DNA from: Tenrec ecaudatus
Lineage: Eukaryota; Chordata; Mammalia; Afrosoricida; Tenrecidae
Direction: 5' to 3'
NCBI RefSeq assembly: GCF_050624435.1
Contig: NC_134543.1
Location: forward strand, 124,897,475 to 124,961,474
Length of the DNA: 64,000 nt
The notes beneath the pieces are model-generated. The model saw only the letters and a list, made by a program, of their open reading frames with translations. It searched no databases and had not been told where the DNA came from. Shown piece after piece: positions 10,441 to 22,317 of this stretch; positions within the stretch are counted from its first letter, which is position 1, and each line of letters opens with the position of its first letter. The position numbers were made by a program, and so were the translations under genes.

Positions 10441-11759
10441 AGGTGGAATCCTTGCCAACCTCAATGTTTTCTCCGTTCATCACCATGTTATCCTTTGGGT
10501 CAATTGTGAGCAGTTTGGTCTTCCTCACATTGCGGTGTGACCCCTGCTGAAGGCTGTAACTCTTGATCGTCATCAGCAGATGCTTCTCATTTTCCACAAG
10601 CAAGGTTGTGTCGTTTGCATGCCAGAGGCTGTTAATAAGCCTTCCTCCAATCCTGGTGTTCTTCATATAATCCAGCCTGTCTGACTATTTACTTAGTCAG
10701 AGTTGAATAAATATGGAAAGAGGAAACAGCCCTGCTGCACCCCTTCTTGATTTTAACCCGCGCCGTATTCCCTTGTTCTGTTTGTGCAACTGCCTCTTGA
10801 TGCGTGTGCAGGTTCTGCATGAGCACACGTGGGATTCTGGGTTCCCCTGGCACGTTTGGATTCCCATTCTTCTCGAGGCTGTCCACAGTTTATCATAATC
10901 CACGCCGTCAAAGGAGTTTGCATAGTCACCAAACCTAAGTAAACATTTTTCTTGTATCCTCTGCTTTCATCCAAGAGCTGTCTGACATCAGCAATGAGAT
11001 CCCTTGCTCCATGTCTTCCCACCAAGGTCGCCAGTTTGATTTCTGTGTACTGTACTGGGAGATGTCCGTGTGCATAGTTCCCGTTTGTGTTGTTGGGGGA
11101 AAAAAAGGGATTTGTGATGAAGACATATTGAGCCTTGAAAAATTCTATCATGTGATCTCTAGCTTCGTTTCTATCACCAAAGTCAGGTTTTCCAATAACT
11201 GCTCCTTCGTCTTTGCTTCCAACTTTTGCATTCCAACCATCAGTAATTGTTGATGCATCTTGACTGCATGTTTGATCAGTTTTGGACTGAGGACCTGAAG
11301 ACATGGGTCAGATTCTTTAACTTTCGTATCACTAGCTTCAGGGGTTGGTGTATAAAGGTGAGCAATAATTTTCTTGACAGGATTCCCTTGTATGTGGAGA
11401 GATATTATCCTACCACAGAAAACAACATGGCACTTTGAAATAGATTTTGAAATGCATTTTTGAACATGAATACAATGCTATTCCTCCTGAGTCTTTCATT
11501 CCCTGCATACTAAATCGTATGATTTTCTGATTTACATAGCCAATACCAGCTCATGTCAGCTCACAAATGCATAGGCTATAGATCTTCATGCACTTCATTT
11601 CATTTTTTTTCACAACTCCCAATTTTCTAGATTCATACATTGTGTATTACAACTTCTGATTATTAACGGATTTTTCTGCAGCTGTTTCTTCTCATTTTGA
11701 ATCATGCCCCACCCACAAATGACAGGCTCCAAGGCTTTACCATAGTGTTCATACAAGCC

Positions 11760-13345
11760 ATCCCAGAAGCAGGAAGGGGGATTTTACTACCAGCAACAGA
11801 GAAGAGTCAGGAGTAGAGCATGTCCTTTGGACCTCAAGATCCCTGCACATCCCGCCTCCTTGGTCCCGGAGACAGTTTTGGCCCCAGGGGAGTGACAGAG
11901 GAGCATCCAAACCAGGAGCAGGAGATAGAGTGGCGGACTTCCCACCCACAGGGCCAGTAAAACCGAATGCTTTGGGACAGGAGGTTGCCTTGTGGAGTGG
12001 GGTGCATCTGGGCACTGGGAGGGCTAGGTTTGCTACCCATGGAGCTGGAGTCGAATACCTTCAGGTTGCGGCTTATAGCAGTGGGCATGCTCTTTGGGCG
12101 TTTCTTAACGGCCTTAAAAGAGCTTTATAACGCTGCTCAGGCAGGGCAGAGGCCAGGCCCGATGGCTGAGAGCCAGAGAGAGCGAGAGAGCGAGAGAGCC
12201 TTGCTGTGCGCATGGCAGAATCCCAGCTGAACAAGAATCAGACAGAGGACTGTATCCTAAGCCTTTCTCACCCGTGAACTTCCGTACTAAACCCACAGTA
12301 GTGGGCATGCCTGTGAGCTCTGTGTGGCTGCTGCAATGACTTCTCAAACGCAGCCACAGAAGCAGAGAGCTATGCCAGGGCCAGTTGGTGTCAGAATGGG
12401 GCAAAAGGGAGAGAGGGTGGAAGCATGCCTGAGCAAAGCCTCATGGGCTTGGCCTTGGGAGCTGGCGGAGGTCTGATGTGGCCTGCAGGCCGTTTCCTCA
12501 GACGGCACAGGGGCTGCAACCGCGGACTCTAACACAGCCGGGGCTGTGAGGTGGCACCTGGGGATGTTTCCATGCCTGGTCAGTCCCTAACAACGACTGA
12601 GACCATTGTCTAATTCCATTACAGCCTAATCACTCGATTAGGACACAGGACAAGGCAGCAGTGTGTCTGTTATGCATGTGAGGTTGCCAGGAGGCAGCAC
12701 TAACTCGGCAGCGTCTAACAAGCAACCACTAGGTTACACTCAACTAATTGATGCAAACATATTTATTGCTATGTGCATCTGCGATGCCAAGGCATTTGTT
12801 AATCACTGGGATGTGATGTGAAGATAATCTGTGCCCTCCAGAAATTGCAGGAATTCATCTTTTCTAAGAATATTTCCGTGCCAGGTCACTTTAAATTAGC
12901 TTGGGTGTGAGGTGGCCCTCTAACATCTCCTATACACATCAAAAATGCCAAATAATACAAAAGAAAGGGGGGGAAACCCTCTTGGTAATGTTACCTTCAT
13001 TACTTGACATTAGCCTTCTGCTCAGAAATACATGTGGAGTGTTCATTTAAGAATGTAGTTCTTTTTCGCTTTCACAACTCTGGATACATTTCTTCCTCTT
13101 ACATGTAAGGTGACTCTCATTTCCCTTTAGTAGTACAGTGTCAGCCATTCCCCCACGGGCTTGTGGTAAAGCAGCTGTCCTAGGTGGGAAAGAAATAGCG
13201 ATTGCAACACATTGCCCGGCTCCCCACCCCCACCGCTCCTGGCTGGCCCTTCTGTGGGTGGTACTGCGGCAGGGGCAGCAGAAGGGACCCTGGTCCTGAC
13301 ACTCTGGGGAGCCCTAGGAGGCAGGTACAGGTATTCTCAGTTTGA
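11760..13345. other. No firmly recognised feature; possible decayed LTR
   Basis: 11750-12600 is relatively GC-rich with a TATA-like CTTTATAAC and repeated GAGAGAGCGAGAG. It looks LTR-like, but I could not find matched ends. 12600-13340 is unique-looking. Confidence 0.3.
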
Positions 13346-13374
13346 CTGTTAGGGTCTCTGGTATAGATTCATCT

Positions 13375-13567
13375 TCCTTCCCAACCCTGTCTCTGTCTGC
13401 CATCCAGTCAGTGCTGCTGGGTAAGGGCTCCCTGTGGGTTGCCGAGACTGCAACTGTTTAGGGGAGGAGAAAGCCAGTCTTTCTCCCATGGCGCTGCTGG
13501 TGTTTTTGAACTGCCGACCATGCGGGTCGCAGTCCAACGCGTTAACCACTACACCACCAGGGTTCTT
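13375..13567 (-). mobile_element. AfroSINE, reverse
   Basis: Reversed tRNA-derived SINE: the 5' part reads (in reverse) GTTAACCACTACACCACCAG and GTTTTTGAACTGCCGACC (B-box region). The 3' part has the CCCATGGCGCTGCTGG and AAGCCAGTC text shared with the other copies. Confidence 0.85.
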
Positions 13568-13688
13568 TTCTTACCAACAGCTCCCTGTTAATATGCTGAT
13601 TTTTTCATCTTGATTGTAAGACTTTATAACTTGTTATCTACATATCTGAAGCTATGGAATTAGATTAAAGCAGGCTTCCCACATATCA

Positions 13689-13765
13689 GGAGGCTTCAAA
13701 ACGTTCATGAAAAAATGGGATTAACAGTTAATGGAATTTCTCCACCAGCATGTTGAAGCTCCCTC
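13689..13765. mobile_element. Short palindromic MITE-like element, copy 1
   Basis: The ends GAGGCTTCAAAACGTTCATG and (reversed) GAGGGAGCTTCAACATG form imperfect inverted repeats. The same layout occurs at 47245-47315. About 77 bp, no coding. Confidence 0.5.
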
Positions 13766-13919
13766 ATATATGCTACAGAACATTGGCCCCTTAAAACGGT
13801 CTATTCAAAGGATTCTGTGGGCGGGAGTGTGGGGAAGGCTGTGTGCACAGCACCCGGTCAGTCGTGGAGACTCACAGTGTGCAACAGCATATTTAAGGTT
13901 CTGTTCTGTCAAAACCCTA

Positions 13920-15290
13920 AAACCATCTTCCATGTGGGCTTTGTTGCTGCTGAACTAGAAGGCTGCTTGTTTACCTTCAAGCCTTTAAGACCCCAGATGC
14001 TATATCTTTTCATAGCTGGGCACCATCAGATTTCTTCACCATATTTGCTTATACACACATTTGTCTTCAGCGATTGTGTCGGGAAGGTGAGCATCATGGA
14101 ATGCCAATTTAATAGAACAAAGTGTTCTTGCATTGAGGGAGTACTTGAGTGGAGGCTCAGGGATCATCTGTTACCTTAATATTAAACCTAGAAATATATG
14201 CACATAAATCTATTTCCCCATTCTCATATATAAATATATTTATATATGTATATGACTGTATTTAGACCTCTATAAATGCCCTTTGCCTCCTAGTTCTTTC
14301 CTCTATTTCCTTTTCCTTTCCTCTTGTCCAACCATCTTGTTCAGCCTTCATTTGGTTTTCAGTAATTCCTCTTGGTTACATTGCCCGTGATGAAGACATA
14401 CCAAGCCTCTTACATACTCCTCACCACTGATTTGGATCACTTGTTGTTCCTTTGTCCCTGGGTTTGTTAACACCACTTCCTTTCCCCCACCTCCACCTCT
14501 CCCATGTCCCTACAGAACCATCAGTCCCATTGTTTTCTCCTCCAGATTGTTTATCCAGCCTATCTTATCTAGATAAACCTGCAGAGATAAAAAATATGCA
14601 CAAAAATAAGACAGAACAAGACAGAGGGATCAGGTATCAGATATCAAAGAACAAAAAATGATATCATTGTGAATGAGGGGGAGTGTGGGGTGGGGACCCA
14701 AAGCCCATCTGTAGGCAACTGGACATCCTCTTACAGAAGGGCTGCAGGGAGGAGATGAGCCAGTCAGGGTGCAATGTAGCAATGATGAAACATACAACTT
14801 TCCTCTAGTTCTTAAATGCTTCCCCCCCCCACTATCATGATCCCAATTCTACCTTACAAATCTGGCTAGACCAGAGGATGTACAGTGGTGCAGATAGGAA
14901 CTGGAAGCACAGGGAATCCAGGACGGATGATCCCTTCAGGACCAGTGGTGAGAGTGGCGATACCGGGAGGGTGGAGGGAAGGTGGGGTAGAAAGGGGGAA
15001 GTGATTACAAGGATCTACATATAACCTTCTCCCTGGGGACGGACAACAGAAAAGTGGGTGAAGGGAGATGGTGGACAGTGTAAGACATGACAAAATAATA
15101 ATAATTTTTAAAATATCAAGGGTTCATGAGGGAGGGACGAACTGGGAGGGAGGGGAAATGTTTGACAATGATGAGGACAACAAATGTGCAACAAATTTAC
15201 AAATGTGCTTGCCACAATGGACGGATGTATGGATTGTGATAAGAGTTGTATGAGTCCCCAGTAAAATGATTTAAAAACAAACAAACAAAA
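13920..15290 (+). mobile_element. LINE-3'-end repeat with 5' inversion (twin priming)
   Basis: 13920-14624 is the reverse complement of the family's 5' part (reference about 4680-5365). 14625-15290 is the 3' part in direct orientation (reference about 5392-6095), ending in an A-rich tail. About 30 bp are lost at the junction. The flanks AAAACCCTAAAACC (13911-13924) and AAAATCCAAAACC (about 15288-15300) may be the target duplication. This is the hallmark of L1 twin-priming insertion. Confidence 0.88.
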
Positions 15291-15552
15291 ATCCAAAACC
15301 GCAGTACTGCTGAGAAGAGTTTGACTGGAGTACACCTTCTTCTGGTGTCACCTAACAGTGGCCTAAAATACATGCTCTGAGAAACACTGGAATAAGAGAT
15401 CTCTATGCGCATCGACTGTCCAACATTTTAAAATAGAGCAGCCTGAGAAGTCAGGTTGTTTGACATTCGCTGTCCTGCCAAGGACCTCACAGCTGGTCAG
15501 TGGACAAACGCGGTCCATTTCACCCGTCAAGTTCTCATGTCCTATGATTCTA

Positions 15553-15755
15553 ATAAAGACCCACTGCCACCCCGTCCATGCTGACTCATAGTGGTCCCAT
15601 GGGACCGAGTAGAACTGCTCTAGAGGGTGTGGGAGGCTGGAAATCTGGACACCAACAGAGGGCCTCCTATCTCCTGTGGAGAGAGAAACCAGTGGCTGGG
15701 GGGAGGGGGGGTTGGTCAGAAGCCCAACACGTAGCCCATTGTGCTACCAACTCCA
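15553..15755 (-). mobile_element. AfroSINE, reverse
   Basis: It starts with the reversed 3' end (GCTGACTCATAGTGGTCCCA) and ends with the reversed tRNA-like head (AACACGTAGCCCATTGTGC). Diverged. Confidence 0.75.
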
Positions 15756-15769
15756 TGGAATAGACTTTG

Positions 15770-16245
15770 CGAGGAAAGGCAGAGAGACGGTTATTTGGGA
15801 AAGTATTATTCATATGACTTAGGAATCAGAGGCAGAAATGGGATTGGATTTGTCTCAAAGCATACAGTAGAATTTTAGTTTTCCCTTAACCCAATAGCTT
15901 AGCAACTCAATAAACTGTTCTTGCCATTTCGCACTCTGGAAAGAGGGAAGTGCTGATAACTGAGTCATAGGGTGAGTTTAATGCTGCTTTAGAACAAGGA
16001 ACTAGAGGTCTTGGGCTTCTTCCCAGCACTCCACCCTGCCTGGCCTCCATGGGACTTCCAAAGCCTCTTGAGACTGATGATAAATTCCTTTGTTTCCCCA
16101 GCTGATTCTTCAAGGTCATCTGAACGGCCTGGGGAGACCAATACCCATTGACCAGAGACCCCCAGGGCCGAGCTCAGGTCACCTGTTCCTGGAGTTTGTA
16201 TTCAAGAACCAAAGGATTTTATAGCTGTAAGCTGTCTCCCACCCC
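15770..16245. other. No recognisable feature
   Basis: Unique-looking sequence; short frames only. Confidence 0.4.
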
Positions 16246-16247
16246 AT

Positions 16248-16385
16248 AACCCACTGGATTTACAGATGAGGAAACTGAGCACAGAGAGGTTATTGTGGTT
16301 TTCACCCCTGCAGCTAATTAGTGGCAGAGCTGGAAACAGAAGTCACCTGGTGCTTAGTCCAATCCTCTTTCCATTACAAAATCCC
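16248..16385 (+). repeat. MIR SINE remnant
   Basis: TTTACAGATGAGGAAACTGA is the near-consensus MIR core, followed by AGCTAATTAGTGGCAGAGCTGG-type MIR text. Confidence 0.9.
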
Positions 16386-16536
16386 AGGACGGTCCTGTGA
16401 GGGCCTGAGGAAAAGTGAAAGTCTAAGGGGGCCTTGGTCTCAACATTTTGCTGGATGCTGACATCAGAGAAGAAAGGGACCTGGTGTCCAAATGGTTAGG
16501 GGACAGACTGTCTCTGGCTTTGGGTTTTTCAAGGAT

Positions 16537-16745
16537 GCTCAAGTGGCACAGCAGGTAAGTGTTCAGCTGCTAAATGAAGGGGTGGGGGTTCAAACCAGCT
16601 AGCCGCTCAATGGCAGAAAGAGGGGACAGCCCGCTTCCTATCCTTCGGTAAAGGACGACAAGTTTAGAAGCCCTCTGGGGACGTTCCACGCTATCGTCTA
16701 GGGTCAGTATATGCCAGACTCCCGAGTGGGCAGTAGCTAGGTTTA
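16537..16745 (+). mobile_element. AfroSINE, forward
   Basis: tRNA-like head (CTCAAGTGGCACAGCAGG, GGGGTTCAAACCAGCTAGCC as B box) followed by the body (GAAAGAGGGGACAGCCCGC) and a weak 3' end. Confidence 0.8.
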
Positions 16746-16914
16746 ATCTCTTTAAGAAGATACGCTTTTCTGCTTGCCCCTTCTCGGTTTGTCAATTCAT
16801 CCATGCAGGAGAATGACAAGTCAGAATTTTCCTCGATTCAGTTCCCCGATTTCTCCAGAAACTTGAACAGAGCCAGCCACGTGTCTGTCGATGTGCATCG
16901 GAAACGTACACACA

Positions 16915-17890
16915 GGTTGCTGTTGATAGGTGCTGCCCAGTCGGTTCTGGCTCACAGCAGGCCTACTTGCAACAGAACAAACCTATCACTTGGTCCTGCG
17001 TCGCCCTCATAAAGTTGTTTGTTTTGTTTGTTTGTGCCCGTAGATGCAGCCGCTGTGTGAATCCATCTCACAGACGGTCTTCTCTCCTTTTTGCTAACAC
17101 GCATTTAATAAGAAGGTTGTGCTTCTCCAGGGTCAGGTCCCTTTTGATGACATAGCATAAAGACAGGCGACAAAGTCTTGCCATTCCCACTTTCTGACTG
17201 TTCTTCTTCCAATAGACGTGCTCATTCTCCCGGCCGTCCATCATATGTCTATTCAGTTTTCATCACCAACACCATAATGCAAATGCATCAATTTCCCTCT
17301 GGTCTTCATTCCTATGCACGTGAATAAATTGAAAAAACAAAACAAAACCTAAGGTTCACCTTAGTCCTCAGACTCACGTCTTTGTTCTTTCCCACGTTAA
17401 AGAAGCCTTTTGCAGCAGGTGTTTCCAATGTAAAACATTTGATTTCGTGACTTCTGCTTCCACGAGTGGTGGTTGTGGGTCCACTGAAGCGGAATCCTCG
17501 ACAGCGTTCGTCTTTCCTCGATTTATCGATTTATCGCGACGTGACTTGCGGTCCTGTTGTGGGGATTTTCTCTCCTTACGTTGAGGTGTGAGCCACACTG
17601 AAGGAGACAGGCTTTGGTCTTCATCAGTAAGTGCTTCACGCCCTCCTCACTTGGAGCAAGCCTCCAAGTGTTGCAGCTCGTTAGGAGCCTTCAGTCTTGA
17701 CGCTGCCCTTGACTTCATGCAGTCCAGCTCCTCGGGATTTGTTTCCCACACAGATTGAATCAGTATGGTCAACGGACACAGCCCTGCTCCATACTTTCTG
17801 ATTTTACACGACTCAATATCCCTTTGTTTTGCTTTAAGAACGGCCACCGTGGCTTTGGTAGCTGTTTCTTCTCGTCTTTGGTCGTGCTTC
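16915..17890 (-). mobile_element. AfroLA/RTE LINE fragment, reverse
   Basis: Reversed RTE 3' half. GGTGCTGCCCAGTCGGTTCT is the reversed 3' end. Later TTGTGGGTCCACTGAAGCGG, CTTCATCAGTAAGTGCTTCA and AGATTGAATCAGTATGGTCA parallel the reverse copy at 9.1-11.8 kb. No intact frame. This copy lacks the 35-bp minisatellite. Confidence 0.8.
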
Positions 17891-17899
17891 TTCAGCAAA

Positions 17900-18640
17900 T
17901 GAAGATCCTAAAAATTCGGCCCATCCATTCACCTTGACCTTGACCGGCTATTGTGTGAGCACCGTGAGAGCCTCATCTTCCGACACGCCAGCAGACAAGG
18001 TTCTGCTGCTCTTTGTAAGGTTTTAGTGACTAATTTTCCGAAGTGGCCTGCCTTTCCTTTTTGGCCTAGTCTGTCTGCTCTGCTGACACTTGTCCACCAT
18101 GGGTGGCCCTGCTGGTATCACAGCTGCATGCAAGCCGGCACACAGCAGGACAAACTGACAGACTGGTGGTAGTGTTCAATCACGGTCAAGGTTGAGGGAA
18201 CTCAACTCCAGGGCAATTGTTGGAGCTCGTGGGGAAGAAGGTGCTCCCTATTCTGTTCACCTTAAATCTGGAAAAGCCGAGTCCTGGGCGGTTCAGGAAG
18301 ATCCTTTCCAACTGCAGGCTGCAGGCCTGTTGTAAAGAGTGCTATTTGGAAACATTGCTAAGAAATAAGAGAGAGAGAGAGAGAAAAAAACCAGATTTCG
18401 GGCAGTCATTTGACCTGAGGGACTCAGCCTCACCTCTTCCTAAGCATGTGTCTCATTCTTTAATCATGGGATTAAATAAGTATCGTGTCTGAGTCTTTCA
18501 TCATGTGATTAAATAAATATCTTTATTTATGCTATTTTGAGTGGCGTGTTTTTCTATTTGTTATCTGAAGCACCCCGATATGATGTTGATTGTGAGTTTG
18601 AGCACACTAATTTAGCTGTTGGATTGGACTCCACTTGAAA
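17900..18640. other. No recognisable feature
   Basis: Unique-looking, with a short GA-rich run at 18370-18385. Confidence 0.4.
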
Positions 18641-18649
18641 GGTTGCCCT

Positions 18650-18699
18650 GAGAGGTTTTCTTTATTTATTTTTTTATTTTTTTTGAGAGGTTTTCTTTA
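18650..18699 (-). mobile_element. Tail-only retroposition scar
   Basis: A perfect 15-bp direct repeat GAGAGGTTTTCTTTA (18650-18664 and 18685-18699) flanks a 20-bp T-rich insert. On the minus strand this reads A-rich tail, then target duplication beginning AAAG after ATT, the L1 endonuclease style of site. Confidence 0.7.
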
Positions 18700-18827
18700 A
18701 TCACACAAGCTTATAAGAAACTTTATTTCAAATGCATGGTGCTTCCTGCATGGATGCTATTAACAAGCCAATTCAGTCATGCCTACGTTCATGAAATCAA
18801 CTTTAGCAACTTATTTATTGTCAGAAA

Positions 18828-19035
18828 GGAGCCCAGGTGGCATAGTGGTTACTCTCTGGGCTGTGATCCGCAAGATCTGCAGTTTGAAACTGCCAGCTGC
18901 TCCATGGGGCAAGATGGGCTTTCTACTCCTGTAAAGTGCTCCCGTCTCCGAGATCCACAGAGACGGTGCTCCCCTGCCCAGGGGTCACCATGAGTCAGAA
19001 CTGACCCAGTGGCAGTGAGTTGGGGTTTGAGTTTA
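18828..19035 (+). mobile_element. AfroSINE, forward
   Basis: GAGCCCAGGTGGCATAGTGG head, GCAGTTTGAAACTGCCAGC, CCATGGGGCAAGATGGGC body and 3' end CACCATGAGTCAGAACTGAC plus GGCAGTGAGTTGGGGTTTG. Complete by eye. Confidence 0.95.
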
Positions 19036-19039
19036 TTTG

Positions 19040-19345
19040 TTGCCAGAAGCTTCATTACTAAAGACGAATAATCTAGGAGATTTCATTCGAATGAATTTCT
19101 TCTAGCTACTTTTTAAATCAACAGTTGTTGCCATCGGGCCAATTCCAACTTAGGAGAGTAAAATATGGAGCAGTACTCTTTTGGCAACCTTAAGCTCCAC
19201 CTCCCTCCCTGGAGGCTGGATTCTATTCAGAACAGTAGCAACTAGGTGACTTCTCTATGTTAGGTGATCAGGCCACCCACACCAGTTCCCCGCCTCCATC
19301 TTCCACCCTACCCACGCACCCTTCCCACCTACCCATAGTTAGAAA
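19040..19345. other. Possible AfroSINE/RTE trace, otherwise blank
   Basis: TTGTTGCCATCGGGCCAATTCC at about 19126 faintly resembles the reversed SINE/RTE 3' end; the rest is unassigned. Confidence 0.3.
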
Positions 19346-19349
19346 GGTT

Positions 19350-19525
19350 CCCTTTCATCTGGGTGCTGAGGTTTAGGCATGGGGCTGCTGACCACTAGGT
19401 TGGCAGTTCAAATCCACTGGCCACCCTGCAGGAAAAAGATGAGGCTGTCTGTCTCAAAAACCCTACAAAAGGATTGTTATGAGTCAGAACCAACTTGGTG
19501 GCAGGAGGTTTGGTTGGTTTGGGTC
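19350..19525 (+). mobile_element. AfroSINE, forward
   Basis: GGCAGTTCAAATCCACTGGC (B box), AAAGATGAGGCTGTCTG and TATGAGTCAGAACCAACTTG place it in the family. The head is diverged. Confidence 0.88.
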
Positions 19526-19729
19526 AAGCTTGAGACCATCTTTCATTCAATTACATTTATTAACCCAGGCTGAAGGGTGCAGATGGCTTCCTGTCCTGCT
19601 GACTTGAAGAGATTTCTTAGTCATAGAGAATACTCTACTTCTAAGTTTTTTTGCATTTTATTATTATTTATTTTTAATTTTATTTTGTTTATACCAAGTG
19701 GTGGTGTGCAAGATTTTTAGAAACCAATA

Positions 19730-19912
19730 TGGTGGGGGGGGCTGGGGGTGGCATGGAGGAAGAGGAGCTGACACCAAGGGCTCAATAGAAAATGAATGTC
19801 TAGAAAATACTAATGGCAACATATGTACAAATGTGCTTGATATAATTGATGTAAGGATTGTTACAAGAGCTGTAAGAGCCTTTAATAAAATGTTTTAAAA
19901 AGAAAAAAAAAT
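19730..19912 (+). mobile_element. LINE-3'-end repeat, variant short copy
   Basis: A 3' end of the variant subfamily: GAATGTCTAGAAAATACTAATGG-type text, then CTGTAAGAGCCTTTAATAAA and an A-rich tail. Confidence 0.8.
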
Positions 19913-19964
19913 ATGTATATATAGCATGATTATTTGGCCAGATAGAAAGCCTGACTACTCCAAA

Positions 19965-20165
19965 GCTATACCAACCAATCAAAATGGACACCCAAGGGGG
20001 ACAAGGGGAGAAAGGGGAACCCATCATAAGGTTGGATATATAGCCCCCCACCGAAGGGGACCAATAAGTGAAATGGGTGAAGGGAAACAACAGACAGTGT
20101 AAGATATGAAATAAGAATAACAATATATAATTGATCAAAGATTCACAAGAGGAGCTGATACCAAG
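19965..20165 (+). mobile_element. LINE-3'-end repeat, variant without terminal segment
   Basis: GGTTGGATATATAGCCCCCC, GGGTGAAGGGAAACAACAGA, CAGTGTAAGATATG and GAGGAGCTGATACCAAG follow the family order. The copy breaks off before the poly(A) end and passes into a 21-bp tandem repeat. Confidence 0.65.
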
Positions 20166-20169
20166 CGAA

Positions 20170-20245
20170 AATGGATAGCCAACTAATCAGAATGGATGTC
20201 TAACCAAATAGAATGGATGCTTGACCAATCAGAATGGACACTGAC
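20170..20245. repeat. 21-bp tandem repeat, about 3.6 units
   Basis: Units at 20170, 20191, 20212 and 20233 (partial) share AATGGAT...CCAA(T/A)(C/T)AG. A related motif, CCAATCAAAATGGACA, lies at about 19974, at the other edge of the LINE-3'-end variant. Confidence 0.8.
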
Positions 20246-20249
20246 CACC

Positions 20250-22100
20250 AGTGCCCACAGGGTGCGTGTCCCAGCCAGTTACTGCCTCTCAGTTATTCCC
20301 ACTGAAGCTTTCACTTGGGGGACGCCCCTCAATTAGAAGGGGAGGGAAGTGAGGGACCCCATGGGGCTCTCTCTGTAGCCGCAGGGAGCCGTGGGGGGCT
20401 GGGTCTGAACTGTGAGTTTTATGCGTCCTTGTTTGAGGAGACATTCCTCACGCCGTGATTGCTCAGGAAATATTAGTCGGGGAAAGAGTGCAGTTTGCTC
20501 CTCTCTGATGAGGATAATTAGAGCATTATCCCACGGGACTACCAACTAAAACAAAGAGCATGCGTGTGGATCACTCAGAGGTGAGAGGAGAAAGGGGTAC
20601 TTTAGAGGGTTTATCATTCAATGTGATCTTGACAAGCCAGAGAAGTAATATGTAATCACACCGTTTTCTTAAACACAACAATGAATACTGTACTTATAGA
20701 ATGAACAACAACTTATAAATACAAACTAGAGTATAATCACGCAAATACCTAGCTCTTATAGCAAATGGTAAGCTAAGATGTCCCAGATATTATTTGACAA
20801 CTAGAATGCTAGCATGAGGATCAGATGTTTATTCAGTCACTCCATCTCATTCAACAACGTAATTGTGTGCCTATTGTGTGAAAGCCATCATGCTAAACAT
20901 GCTGGAAACGCAATAAGAAATTGGCAGTGGTCTCTTTCCTCAGAGTTTATGTGTTAAGGGAGAAGAAAAAGGGGTCCACAAACTACGAGACAACAGAGAA
21001 AGAACTTAATCAACAGCTGAGTCGCCAGTTAGTGAAGAGAACCACCATGAAGGACATTTGTGGGACAGCCATGCTCATCAGAGGGCAGAGGACCAGAACT
21101 GGAGTGGTGGGACAGACGTGTCAACAACGACAGTGCAGACTGTTGACCAAAAGCTACTTTACCTTGCTTTCCCAGAGCCAGTTAAACTCATGAATCTGCA
21201 GGATCCAATAAGGGGATCCAATTGGTAATTCCCAGTAACGACTGATACTGGTTTTGTCAGTCCTTGATGCCTAGGAAGTTCTCATCAAATTTGATGTGCT
21301 TTAAGCAATTAAGAAAGGTGACATTCATTACGTTCAAGTGTCATGGAGCAATTTAAATCAGCCAAAATGTTTATGTTCATTAGAAGAAAAAGAAAACTTC
21401 ATCAGAGTCACATAGACTTTCAAAAATATATTTATAGATTCTTAGGGGCGGGGGTCTTGGACCCAGGAGGAGTAAACCACCATAGGAGGTAGTTTGCTTT
21501 GGAATTGTGCATTACCAGGAGGCTTGCTATGATGAGGAAAGCCAGCCGAGAATAAAATGAACCTGCTGCGAAGAGCAAGATCAAGAGGAAGCAGGAAAAT
21601 GAATGGAGGCCTGGATCAACCAAGCCCGAAGCTTTCACAGCTCTCACAGTGGGCATACCTCCTTCAGCATCAGACTTGGCCTAGGCCTCATTGGAAAATT
21701 CACAAGCATGAACTCAGATTCACGCAGCCTGGGTCATACGCCGGCCTCGACAGGCTCGGGGAGCGAAGAGCCATGATTCACAATGACCAGCGTGTGAAGA
21801 AAAGCTTCCCAAACGAAGAAAGAAAGAGGGCTGACCTGGCAAAAACCACCCCGAGCAAAATTCTTGGACATCTAGATTTCTGTAGACATCCTGTCACATG
21901 CAGTGTGCCCCCTGCAGAAGGTTTCATTAGTTACTGCACCAAATTGCACGGTCAGATCTGTCAAGTGGTCTGCAGTGATGTGGCATTTCCAGCACAAGCT
22001 TGGGCAACTGGCATGAAGTATTGATATGGGATTCTCAGAAGTACCTTCATTCAATAGTGCTCAGCCACTTCCATCAGAACTTGATGTCAAAATAAATACT
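20250..22100. other. Mostly unassigned; possible old SINE/LINE core
   Basis: 20845-20900 (CATTCAACAACGTAATTGTGTGCCTATTGTGTG) hints at an old mammal-wide repeat. A 155-codon plus-strand frame at 21557-22024 shows no known domain and is probably chance. No gene is supported. Confidence 0.35.
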
Positions 22101-22106
22101 GTGGCC

Positions 22107-22317
22107 CAAAGGCAAACCAAATTCACTGCCACCGTGTCAATTTGGACTCCGCAACTCTGTAGAACAGAGGAAAACTGCTCCCGTGGGTTTCCAAGACTGG
22201 AATGCTTTACAGGAGTAGAAAGCCTCATCTTTCTCCCGAGGAGCCATTGGTGGTTTCAAACTTCTGACCTGTGGTTAGCAGTCCAACTTGTAACCACTAT
22301 GCCACCAGAGCCCCTCA
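22107..22317 (-). mobile_element. AfroSINE, reverse
   Basis: Reversed 3' end (CAAATTCACTGCCACCG), body (GAAAGCCTCATCTTTCTCCC) and reversed head (AACCACTATGCCACCAGAGC). Confidence 0.92.

Larger units (their letters stand above)
9130..11760 (-). mobile_element. AfroLA/RTE LINE, long reverse copy
   Basis: Reversed RTE LINE covering the C-terminal end, the reverse-transcriptase core and upstream coding region. Minus-strand frames at 10337-10666 and 10753-11304 show fragments of RT (for example a KTKLLTIDP-like segment and ADVRQLLDESRG). Frames are broken, so it is a pseudo-element. It is interrupted by a solo LTR (9273-9804), and a 35-bp minisatellite has grown inside it (10145-10440). Confidence 0.85.

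Noticed and set aside
10753..11304. 183-codon minus-strand frame as a host gene
   Set aside because: It is RTE reverse-transcriptase remnant within the long reverse RTE.
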